A stretch of 6,617 nucleotides of DNA from an uncultured Ruminococcus sp. (GTDB lineage Bacteria > Bacillota > Clostridia > Oscillospirales > CAG-272), in NCBI GenBank assembly GCA_902791785.1, contig CADAXH010000073.1:1-6617 (forward strand), read 5' to 3'. This document shows, piece after piece, positions 1 to 6,594 of the stretch. A model generated the notes under the pieces. It was not told where the DNA came from and did no database searches. It saw only the letters and a program-made list of their open reading frames with translations. Each line of letters begins with the position of its first letter. Within the stretch, counting starts at the first letter, position 1. A program made the translations under genes and the position numbers.

Positions 1-1482
1 AAGTACATCATGGCTTTGGACGAGGGAACGACAAGCACAAGATCCATTCTTTTTGATCTTGAAGGAAACGTGCTTGCATCGGCACAGAAAGAATTCAGAC
101 AGATATACCCGAAACCGGGCTGGGTTGAGCATGATCCGATGGAGATCTACGCAAGCCAGCTTGCGACCATGACTGAAGCAATTGCAATGAGCGGAATCAA
201 TACCGACGAGATCGCCTGCATCGGCATTACCAACCAGAGAGAAACTACAATCGTCTGGGACAAGGAAACCGGAAAGCCCCTGTATAATGCAATTGTGTGG
301 CAGTGCCGCAGAACCGCGGAATACTGCGAACAGCTGAAGGCAGAAGGGATGACTGAATACATCCGCAAGACGACCGGACTTGTAATCGATGCATATTTCT
401 CGGCCACAAAGATAAAGTGGATCCTCGACAATGTGGAAGGCGCCAGGGAGATGGCCGACAAAGGCAGACTTCTGTTCGGCACAATAGACACATGGCTCAC
501 ATGGAAGATGACAAAAGGCAAAGTTCATGTAACTGACAGAACAAACGCTTCAAGAACGATGCTTTATGATATCAACAAACTGGACTGGGACAGAACGCTG
601 CTTAAGAAGTTCGGCATTCCGGAGTCTATGCTCCCCGAAGTAAGGAGCAGCGGAGAACTGTACGGATACGTCGACGTTCTCGGGTGCCAGATCGCAATTT
701 CAGGTATGGCAGGCGACCAGCAGGCCGCTCTGTTCGGACACAAGTGTTTCAATCCTGCAGAAGGCAAGAACACATACGGAACCGGATGTTTCTTGCTGAT
801 GAACACGGGGGACAAGCCCTGCGACGGACACCAGGGAATGCTCGCCACAATCGCAGCTACGGACAAGAATTCCAGAGTCAACTATGCGGCTGAAGGAAGC
901 GTTTTCGTAGGAGGAGCGGTTGTTCAGTGGCTGAGGGACGAACTCGGAATCATACGCGACTCAAACGACTCTGAATATTTTGCAAACAAGGCAAAGAGTT
1001 CAGGAGGTGTGTACGTCGTTCCTGCATTCGCGGGACTTGGTGCGCCTTACTGGAACATGTACGCAAGAGGCGTAATAGTAGGCATGACCAGGGGAAGCGG
1101 AAGGAATCAGATAATCCGCGCGGCTCTTGAATCAATTGCATACCAGAGCAACGACGTCATCAAGGCGATGGAACTTGAGACGGGCAAAAAGATCAAGGTC
1201 CTGAAAGCTGACGGAGGCGCATCTTCAAACAAGTTCCTGATGCAGTTCCAGGCAAACATTTCCAATGTGAATGTTGTTGTTCCGGACTGCAAGGAGGCTA
1301 CAGCACTTGGTGCCGCTTATCTTGCCGGTCTCGGATGCGGACTGTTTTCTTCAAAGGATGCAATCCCGGACTCAAATTCGGAAATTGTATATAAGTCAAA
1401 GATGAAAAAAACCGAGAGAGAAGAACTCTTAAAGGGCTGGAAAAAGGCAGTCGGCTGCGCTTCCGGCTGGGTGGAAAAGTAA
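1..1482 (+). CDS. glpK: Glycerol kinase (5'-partial)
   Basis: Cytoplasmic FGGY-family kinase that phosphorylates glycerol with ATP to sn-glycerol 3-phosphate. The reading frame is open from base 1 (K-Y-I before the Met at base 10). Family members normally begin a few residues before KYIxALD, so the true start lies just outside the window and the ATG at 10 is internal. Numbering from that Met, the N-terminal phosphate-binding motif is DEGTTSTR at 4-11. Glycerol-contact motifs are NQRET at 75-79, VWQCRR at 96-101 and the Tyr of DAYF at 129. The catalytic Asp is 236 in AGDQQAALFG, TYGTGCF is at 255-261, and the ATP-site loop is DGGASSN at 401-407. The FGGY signature ATALGAAYLAG is at 430-440. 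Length of about 495 residues is normal. Small departures are E for Q in the first motif (also seen in some other glycerol kinases) and N for the usual D in APYWN. The loop before AGDQQ is short (see findings). It is the first visible gene of an apparent operon, 25 bases before the hydrolase. Confidence 0.97.
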   Translation, partial: KYIMALDEGTTSTRSILFDLEGNVLASAQKEFRQIYPKPGWVEHDPMEIYASQLATMTEAIAMSGINTDEIACIGITNQRETTIVWDKETGKPLYNAIVWQCRRTAEYCEQLKAEGMTEYIRKTTGLVIDAYFSATKIKWILDNVEGAREMADKGRLLFGTIDTWLTWKMTKGKVHVTDRTNASRTMLYDINKLDWDRTLLKKFGIPESMLPEVRSSGELYGYVDVLGCQIAISGMAGDQQAALFGHKCFNPAEGKNTYGTGCFLLMNTGDKPCDGHQGMLATIAATDKNSRVNYAAEGSVFVGGAVVQWLRDELGIIRDSNDSEYFANKAKSSGGVYVVPAFAGLGAPYWNMYARGVIVGMTRGSGRNQIIRAALESIAYQSNDVIKAMELETGKKIKVLKADGGASSNKFLMQFQANISNVNVVVPDCKEATALGAAYLAGLGCGLFSSKDAIPDSNSEIVYKSKMKKTEREELLKGWKKAVGCASGWVEK

Positions 1483-1493
1483 ATTTTTATTCT

Positions 1494-1501
1494 GAGAGAG
1501 G
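1494..1501 (+). promoter_or_regulatory. Ribosome binding site of the hydrolase gene
   Basis: GAGAGAGG lies 6 bases before the ATG at 1508, and inside the 25-base gap after the glpK stop codon. This purine-rich Shine-Dalgarno sequence supports the ATG at 1508 as the start. The gap contains no hairpin or promoter-like hexamers, consistent with co-transcription with glpK. Confidence 0.7.
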
Positions 1502-1507
1502 CTTAAC

Positions 1508-2437
1508 ATGGGAATCGAAATAATTGAGAAAAAGGTGCCGTCAACGGACGGCAGACACATGCTTTACGGCAAAGTGTATGTTCCTTCAACCGAACCAAAG
1601 GGTTTATTTCAGATTGTACACGGGATGGCTGAACACATAGGAAGATACGACAGTTTCATGAAGAAACTGGCAGAGGACGGCTGGCTTGTTTTCGGAAGCA
1701 ACCACGTCGGTCACGCATATACGTCCGAAAAGGACGAGTACGGATATTTCGGCCCCGGAGACGGGGAAAAACTCGTTGTTGACGACGTCAATGAATTCTA
1801 CAAATCCGTAAGTCACTATTATCCCGGCAAAAAGCACGTCCTCATGGGACACAGCATGGGATCCTTCATAGCAAGGCTTACGGCAGAAAAGTATCCGGAG
1901 TCCATGGACGCACTCATTATCATGGGCACGGGAGGAAAGAATCCCGCTTGCGGAGCCGGACTTGCCGTATCAAGCTTGATCGGATTTTTCAAGGGCAAAA
2001 AACACGTGTCAAGACTCATTACGAAAATGGCTTTCGGAAAATACAACGACCGTACGGAAAACCAGACCCATATGGACTGGTGCACAAGGGACAGGGAAAT
2101 ACTGAACCGCAATATCTCTGAAGAAATAGCAAATTTCCCGTTCACCGTATCAGGAATGCACGAACTTGTTAAAATGAACAGAGACTGCAACCTTGAAAAG
2201 TGGTATAATGCCGTAAGAAAAGATATGCCCATATACATCATCTCAGGCACTGAAGACCCCGTCGGCGATTACGGAAAGGGTCCGAAAGAAGTTTATGACA
2301 AACTTAAAAAGGCAGGATGCAAGGACGTAACCCTCGACATGAGAGAGGGCGACAGGCACGAAGTCCTGAACGAGTTTGACAGGGAACAGGTCTCCTCTGA
2401 CCTTGTAAAATGGGCAGATTCCGTTCTTGAAAAATGA
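1508..2437 (+). CDS. Alpha/beta hydrolase, monoacylglycerol lipase / lysophospholipase type
   Basis: Predicted serine ester hydrolase of 309 residues, in the serine aminopeptidase S33 / Hydrolase_4 group that includes monoacylglycerol lipases and lysophospholipases. No signal peptide or membrane segment is visible, so it is probably cytoplasmic. The oxyanion-hole segment is HGMAEHIGRYD at 38-48. The nucleophile elbow is GHSMGS at 114-119, with Ser116 as nucleophile. The acid is probably Asp250 in SGTEDPVGD, and the base His284 in GDRHEVLNE, so the triad is complete and in the family's order. A cap region of roughly 140-215 (TGGKNP, then FKGKKHVSRL and AFGKYNDR) is typical of clostridial-type lysophospholipases. 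The ATG at 1508 is set by a good ribosome binding site. Placement right after glycerol kinase suggests a substrate that yields glycerol, such as monoacylglycerol. That is an inference, as this superfamily is very broad and the ester specificity cannot be read from sequence. Confidence 0.87.
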   Translation: MGIEIIEKKVPSTDGRHMLYGKVYVPSTEPKGLFQIVHGMAEHIGRYDSFMKKLAEDGWLVFGSNHVGHAYTSEKDEYGYFGPGDGEKLVVDDVNEFYKSVSHYYPGKKHVLMGHSMGSFIARLTAEKYPESMDALIIMGTGGKNPACGAGLAVSSLIGFFKGKKHVSRLITKMAFGKYNDRTENQTHMDWCTRDREILNRNISEEIANFPFTVSGMHELVKMNRDCNLEKWYNAVRKDMPIYIISGTEDPVGDYGKGPKEVYDKLKKAGCKDVTLDMREGDRHEVLNEFDREQVSSDLVKWADSVLEK

Positions 2438-2441
2438 GAGG
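2436..2441 (+). promoter_or_regulatory. Ribosome binding site deciding the isomerase-like gene start
   Basis: GAGAGG overlaps the last two bases of the hydrolase TGA stop and ends 9 bases before the ATG at 2451. It supports that ATG over the in-frame TTG at 2427, which lies inside the hydrolase gene. A ribosome finishing the hydrolase would cover this site, so translational coupling is plausible. Confidence 0.65.
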
Positions 2442-2450
2442 TCGCAGCCA

Positions 2451-3902
2451 ATGAAAAGAGCAATAGACGTTAAAATCAACATCAAGCCTATATTTGCAAA
2501 CAGGACTCACACTGCTGTATGGGAAGGCCCGTGCAGGGTAGGACGTCCAGAGTATCTGTCTCCTGAATATGAAGTGAGAACAGGAAGAGAACAGTGCAAA
2601 ATCTGGCATAAGCAGCTGCTTGAAAATATAGATTCCGAATATGCAAACGTGCTGGAGCCCGTATACATAGAATACATAGAGAATTTCTACGTTTCTGACG
2701 AACAGCTTGACAAACTCAAACCTGATCTTCAGGATACGGACATTTTCCTCATTTCCTACAGGGTTCCCGGTCTGGAGAGACTCGGCAAGCCCATATCCAT
2801 GATCAACAGAGGACCTACACCAATAGATCTCGGTGCATATTATGCCGACATAGGTAAGGAATTCTATTTCGGATACGACTTTGAGGAATACAACAGGATA
2901 CTCAGGATACTTCAGGTAAAGAAAGCCATAAGAAACACAAAGATACTCGTCCTTACAACGGGTGAACAGGCTCCTGTCTCCGTTGTGTCGAGCAACCCTG
3001 ATATCTACGGTCTCAACCTCAAATACGGCATCAGAAGCGCACGCAGATCAATGAAGGACGTATTCGAAGTCATGAAGACGGTTGACGACGAAGAAAAACT
3101 GTCGGAGATGGCAGACAGAATACTGGCTGGTGCAAGCAAATCCGAAGTTTCAAAAGAATACATGATCCGCGACCTGAAATACTACGAAGCGGTGAAAAAG
3201 ATGATGGAGGAGCTCGGGTGCAACGCATATACAACGGCATGCATGGAACTCTGCGCATCGCGTCTGCCTATGCAGAACAAATGTACTCCGTGTCTTTCCC
3301 ATGCGCTGTTCAAAAATGAAGGAATTCCCACAGCATGTGAAGAAGACATCAACGCCTGGATGGCAGTCATGATATTCATGTACCTGTCAAAGAAGGCGGT
3401 CTTCATGGGAAATGCTTCTCTTGTAAAGCCTCACGCAAGGCCGCTTGAAGACCTAAGGGTGAGTGAGCTTGTTTCAGGTCCCGAAGAAGGTTTTGACGAT
3501 TATGTCCTCGAAGTCCGCCACTCTGTTCCGAGCATGAAGATGGAAGGACTGGACAAGCCCGACATGCCTTATTACATAGGTCAGTTCACATTCGAGGGAT
3601 GGGGATCAAAAGTCCAGATCAACATGGCCGAAGCGAGCACAAAGACCGTCACAATAGGACGTTTCTCGCGCGACGGATCATCAATCCTCATAGCAAGAGG
3701 AGAAGTCGTCGGATGCGCTTATCACAAGTACGGATGCTCTCCTGACGTATATTACAAAGTGGAAGGCGGAGCATGGGAATTCGTCCATGAACTTGCTGAG
3801 GGCGGATACGGCCACCATCTCGTTGTCGTATACGGCGACTACGTCGAAGACGTAAAGGCGCTCGGAAAAGCTACGGGATTCAAAGTTAATGTTCTGAAAT
3901 AA
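2451..3902 (+). CDS. L-fucose/L-arabinose isomerase-like protein, substrate unknown
   Basis: A 483-residue soluble protein that I assign, from pattern and not from alignment, to the L-fucose/L-arabinose isomerase superfamily, whose members interconvert aldoses and ketoses with a divalent metal. Pointers are the length, an alpha/beta N-terminal part with segments such as DIFLISYRVPGLERLG (about 97-112) and KILVLTTGE (164-172), and a central block ACMELC...CTPC...GIPTACEEDINAWM (263-304). After that come FMGNASLVKPH (318-328) and the C-terminal GGYGHHLVVVYGD (451-463). Candidate metal or acid/base residues are Glu266, Glu297, Glu298, Asp299, His357 and His455/His456; these are candidates only. 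Six cysteines fall between 257 and 296. The start at 2451 is chosen for its ribosome binding site; an in-frame TTG at 2427 would add 8 residues. As last gene of the operon it ends 16 bases before a terminator hairpin. The real substrate could be a sugar or a sugar derivative; a non-isomerase role is possible. Confidence 0.72.
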   Translation: MKRAIDVKINIKPIFANRTHTAVWEGPCRVGRPEYLSPEYEVRTGREQCKIWHKQLLENIDSEYANVLEPVYIEYIENFYVSDEQLDKLKPDLQDTDIFLISYRVPGLERLGKPISMINRGPTPIDLGAYYADIGKEFYFGYDFEEYNRILRILQVKKAIRNTKILVLTTGEQAPVSVVSSNPDIYGLNLKYGIRSARRSMKDVFEVMKTVDDEEKLSEMADRILAGASKSEVSKEYMIRDLKYYEAVKKMMEELGCNAYTTACMELCASRLPMQNKCTPCLSHALFKNEGIPTACEEDINAWMAVMIFMYLSKKAVFMGNASLVKPHARPLEDLRVSELVSGPEEGFDDYVLEVRHSVPSMKMEGLDKPDMPYYIGQFTFEGWGSKVQINMAEASTKTVTIGRFSRDGSSILIARGEVVGCAYHKYGCSPDVYYKVEGGAWEFVHELAEGGYGHHLVVVYGDYVEDVKALGKATGFKVNVLK

Positions 3903-3918
3903 TATGAGATAATACGAA

Positions 3919-3953
3919 ACAGCCTGCATCGGAATCGGTGCAGGCTGTCTTTT
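3919..3953 (+). terminator. Rho-independent terminator between convergent genes
   Basis: The arms 3919-3931 and 3936-3948 form a 13-base-pair stem (ACAGCCTGCATCG with CGGTGCAGGCTGT, one T-G wobble) closed by a GAAT loop and followed by C then TTTT. It lies 16 bases after the isomerase-like gene and should end the + strand operon. On the - strand the same stem is followed only by TTTCG. It starts 12 bases past the stop of the lipoprotein gene, so it may serve both units, less efficiently on that strand. Confidence 0.82.
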
Positions 3954-3964
3954 CACGCCTTGTA

Positions 3965-6559
3965 TTACTGGCCTGAAACTATTGTTTCAAGGACTGTTAT
4001 TTTGCCAAGAATACCATTGCTCAGAAGTTCAACTTTGGCTTTGACTATTTCGCCTACATTGATCATTGAGGAAGCTTTCGAATAATCGAATGTGCTCTCA
4101 TAAGGTTTGTCGAACTGTCTGATTTCTTCTGTTATTGTGGGAGCTTCAGCTGTTGGTGTTATCGGGACTATTGCTTCAGTTACGGGGCATACATATACTT
4201 TGCCTTTGTACTTTGTCTCAGGATTAATTGAGTTGTAGAATACACCGTAAATGATTACTTCACCCGGAACCAGCACGATGTCGCCGTAGTTTGCCAGCAG
4301 GGCAGTGTCTAAAATGGTCTCGCCTTCAACGTCGCCTATGTGGAGTTTGCCCGGAATAACAGATTCATTAACTGAATATGTCTTTGGATCTGTTGTGACG
4401 GGAGTGTCGTTTGTGACATTGTCTTTCCATGTCAGCTGAATGCCTTTGTGGTAGTTGATATATCCCTTGTCGGGGTCTCCGAATGTGATTACGTCGTCAT
4501 ATCTTCCGTAGTTGTTCAGTTCACCTAGTACATACAGTTCACCTTTGATTGAGAGGCATCCGTAGTTGTCGAGGATTGCATTATCTTCGATTGTTATTAC
4601 GGACACTTTCATGTCTGTTGTGGTGGTCTGCTGCGTCTCGCCTGCGTTGGGCTGAAGAGGCTTGACTTCGGTTCCTTCAATGTTGATGACACCGTTGTTT
4701 ACAACCTTTCCGCCTCTTTCAATTGTAAGGACACCATTTGAAAGGGGAGTGGAAGGTGTTGTGGGCTGTGATGGATCTGTTGTGGTTATTGTGGCTGCGT
4801 CGTACTCTATCTCAAGCTGGCATGACTCGTCAATGATGAGAACACCATCTTTTTTGATGAGCATTGTTGCGTTGTTTCCTATTGCGAGTTCAGCGCCTGA
4901 AGTTCTTGTGCGGTCACGGATTTCAAGTGTTGCATTGCTTCCTATGACAAGGCCTGCAGCATTTGTTTCACTGTGGTTTGCTATCTGGATGTCAAGGCTG
5001 TTCAGGTTCAGAATGATGTTTCTCTTGTTGTAGGGATTTCCTTCGACCAGGATTCCGCTGAGAACAGGTACTTCGCTGATTATTTTTACTTCGTGATAAT
5101 CAAACTGCTGGGAAGCCATGGAGTTTGTAAGAGACCAGAACATTTCAACTGAATCTTCTTCGCCTCTCTCTTCGACCTGGACGTCTATTTCAAGGTCTGA
5201 GCCTTTGACTGTATATGTTGCGCCGTTGTTTTCCTTTGTCAGGCTGTCCTTGCTGAAGAACTTGTTCAGACACTGTGTTGCATGTGTCACTGTTGCACCC
5301 TGAGGATCCTGGAAAGTCGGGTCATATTTCAATGAAGGATTGTAGTCGCATGTGTTGTCAACATACATGCTGAGTTTGATGTCGGCGCTGGGTGCGTTTG
5401 CTGTGCCTGCGTCAGCTCCTGCTACGAGTTTTCCGCTTGACATAACTATGATGTCAACATACGGAACTCCGCCGTTTTCATCTTTCAGTACAATAGCATT
5501 GTTCTCCAGTGAATATGCCATTGTGGAGTTTCCGAGTCCGTCTGAGAATCCGTATCCGTTTACGAAATAGTTTCCGTTTGTACCTATGTAGGAGTATGTG
5601 TCCGGATAGTTTTTGTCTACCCATGAAGCCACTTTTATTTCAGTCTTTTCGTCGCCGAAATACCAGTATCCATCAGCTCCGATTACAGGAGCGGAAATGT
5701 TTGTCGTAGCGTCGATTGCAGCTACCTTTCCAGTGTCAACTCCGCCCTGCATTCCTACCATGGTCATGTATGCCTTGTTGCTTTCCTGGCTGACGTGCAG
5801 GTAACCTGTCTTTCCGTTGACAAGCTCGCTTACATCGATTCTTATGATGTAGTATGTGCCGTCAAATCCTGAGAGTTTGTTGTGTGTCTGGCTTACTCCG
5901 TAAGCGTCGGTGAGAGTTTCTGAGATGATGCTCCATCTGAATTTTGAATAGGGAGCTGGAATTGCTGCATCTGTTATTTTCTCAAAGAATTTTGCTTCAG
6001 GTCCTTCAATCTTTTCTATTCTTTTCTCATATCCTGTTGCAGCTCCTCTGATGATAGCGGGAGCTTCAAGGGTGGGGTAGTTTTTCAGGTTCTGAAGTGC
6101 AACTGTGGGGATTCCTATTGTCTGGGAATTGTCCAGTGTTGCTGTTCCGAGAGTTGCCTTTGTTTCATATACACCGGGCTTGAGATTGTTGAGTGTGGCA
6201 CTGAGTGTATAAGAGGTTACGTCTGTCAGTTTCGGAATTGTTTCGTTCCTGGTGACACCGCATTCCTGACAGGTGTATACCACAGATCCTTCTTTTACAA
6301 AGTCCGGATTTGTTATGACATCGCCGTAATTCCATACATGATTGTCCGGAACCGGAGCCAATTCCTCGTGCTTGATTTCACCGCAGATCTTGCAGGTGTA
6401 AACCTTGTCGCCTTTGGTCTTGCATGTGGGCTGAGTTCTTATTTCTCCCTCATTCCACTCGTGATTGTGATCGATTCCGGGTACAACAATTTGTCCCGAA
6501 CACGATGCCAGAAGTAAACAAGCAAGTATTATTGAAATAATGCCTAAAAGTTTTTTCAT
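3965..6559 (-). CDS. Large modular exported lipoprotein with CxxCG repeats and a predicted beta-helix
   Basis: An 864-residue protein of unknown function. Residues 1-20 are a lipoprotein signal: basic MKK, a hydrophobic stretch, then lipobox LASC with Cys20 as the lipidated residue. Ser21 follows, so inner-membrane retention by the Asp+2 rule is not indicated. Two tandem 41-residue repeats start at His33 and His74, each HxWNxGxxxTxP...YTCxxCG. Residues about 113-500 are a mixed, Tyr/Gly/Asn-rich region that I do not recognise. From about 510 to 775 the chain has short hydrophobic strands with recurring GxNATLxI, NNGVINI, NYG and GELxVxG units, the pattern of a parallel beta-helix. Two Thr/Pro/Ser/Gln-rich linkers interrupt it (589-607 and 636-649). 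The last 60 or so residues are another unassigned segment. The protein is probably surface-anchored or periplasmic, with a binding or adhesin-like role as an unproven guess. I see no catalytic motif. It is a monocistronic unit, convergent with the glpK operon. Confidence 0.88.
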   Translation of the reverse strand: MKKLLGIISIILACLLLASCSGQIVVPGIDHNHEWNEGEIRTQPTCKTKGDKVYTCKICGEIKHEELAPVPDNHVWNYGDVITNPDFVKEGSVVYTCQECGVTRNETIPKLTDVTSYTLSATLNNLKPGVYETKATLGTATLDNSQTIGIPTVALQNLKNYPTLEAPAIIRGAATGYEKRIEKIEGPEAKFFEKITDAAIPAPYSKFRWSIISETLTDAYGVSQTHNKLSGFDGTYYIIRIDVSELVNGKTGYLHVSQESNKAYMTMVGMQGGVDTGKVAAIDATTNISAPVIGADGYWYFGDEKTEIKVASWVDKNYPDTYSYIGTNGNYFVNGYGFSDGLGNSTMAYSLENNAIVLKDENGGVPYVDIIVMSSGKLVAGADAGTANAPSADIKLSMYVDNTCDYNPSLKYDPTFQDPQGATVTHATQCLNKFFSKDSLTKENNGATYTVKGSDLEIDVQVEERGEEDSVEMFWSLTNSMASQQFDYHEVKIISEVPVLSGILVEGNPYNKRNIILNLNSLDIQIANHSETNAAGLVIGSNATLEIRDRTRTSGAELAIGNNATMLIKKDGVLIIDESCQLEIEYDAATITTTDPSQPTTPSTPLSNGVLTIERGGKVVNNGVINIEGTEVKPLQPNAGETQQTTTTDMKVSVITIEDNAILDNYGCLSIKGELYVLGELNNYGRYDDVITFGDPDKGYINYHKGIQLTWKDNVTNDTPVTTDPKTYSVNESVIPGKLHIGDVEGETILDTALLANYGDIVLVPGEVIIYGVFYNSINPETKYKGKVYVCPVTEAIVPITPTAEAPTITEEIRQFDKPYESTFDYSKASSMINVGEIVKAKVELLSNGILGKITVLETIVSGQ
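4856..4951 (-). repeat. Tandem beta-helix rungs with an LxIGxNATxxI motif
   Basis: Within the lipoprotein, LVIGSNATLEI (residues 537-547) is followed 21 residues later by LAIGNNATMLI (558-568). At DNA level the two copies are offset by 63 bases, with matching stretches at 4929-4945 and 4866-4882 on the + strand (GTTGC, then TTTCCTAT or CTTCCTAT). A spacing of about 21 residues is compatible with one turn of a parallel beta-helix, with the repeated Asn possibly stacking between turns. Confidence 0.65.
6227..6463 (-). repeat. Two tandem HxW...CxxCG repeats in the lipoprotein
   Basis: Coding repeat, residues 33-111 of the lipoprotein. Unit 1 (33-73) carries HEWNEG, TQPTC and YTCKICG; unit 2 (74-111) carries HVWNYG, TNPDF and YTCQECG. 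The CxxC pairs at 56/59 and 97/100 are exactly 41 residues apart. Unit 1 has an additional Cys46 where unit 2 has Asp86. Similar units occur behind signal peptides in many surface proteins of gut anaerobes; I know of no assigned function. The CxxCG knuckles resemble zinc-ribbon halves. Confidence 0.85.
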
Positions 6560-6562
6560 GCG

Positions 6563-6568
6563 CCCTCC
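6563..6568 (-). promoter_or_regulatory. Ribosome binding site of the lipoprotein gene
   Basis: On the - strand GGAGGG precedes the ATG at 6559 with three bases (CGC) between. It is a strong Shine-Dalgarno match with slightly short spacing. It confirms the start, as does the canonical lipoprotein signal peptide that begins there. Confidence 0.75.
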
Positions 6569-6588
6569 AAAAAAATTAATATGCCATA

Positions 6589-6594
6589 ATTATA
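6589..6594 (-). promoter_or_regulatory. Probable -10 box (TATAAT) of the lipoprotein gene
   Basis: A perfect TATAAT on the - strand, 29 bases before the ATG, in an AT-rich stretch. No good -35 is visible: at 17-base spacing the hexamer is TGTATT at the window edge (poor), and TTGAAT at 6612-6607 would leave only 12 bases. A start site near 6582 would give a leader of about 22 bases. The promoter may need an activator or may be coincidental in AT-rich DNA. Confidence 0.45.

Noticed and set aside
10..12. ATG at 10 as the true start of glpK
   Set aside because: The codons before it (K-Y-I) match the family's KYIxALD N terminus, so the gene enters from outside the window.
1483..1507. AATTTTTATT after the glpK stop as a terminator
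   Set aside because: No stem precedes the T run, and the hydrolase ribosome binding site follows at once.
1819..2250. Open - strand frame opposite the hydrolase gene
   Set aside because: It is a shadow of the real gene: no ribosome binding site was noticed, there is no recognisable domain, and the + strand frame carries a complete catalytic triad.
2427..2450. TTG at 2427 as start of the isomerase-like gene, adding 8 residues
   Set aside because: It lies inside the hydrolase gene with no Shine-Dalgarno at a proper distance, whereas the ATG at 2451 has GAGAGG nine bases upstream and begins a plausible N terminus (MKRAIDVK).
4662..5033. Open + strand frame opposite the lipoprotein gene
   Set aside because: It lies wholly antisense to a gene with a clear signal peptide, repeats and ribosome binding site; its translation is Ser/Met/Phe-rich with no motif. 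The other frames at 5118-5303, 5352-5570, 5509-5709 and 5613-5804 are rejected on the same grounds.
6576..6581. TATTAA on the - strand as the -10 box of the lipoprotein gene
   Set aside because: With TTGAAT as -35 the spacer would be 25 bases, and it lies very close to the ribosome binding site; the perfect TATAAT at 6594-6589 is the better candidate.
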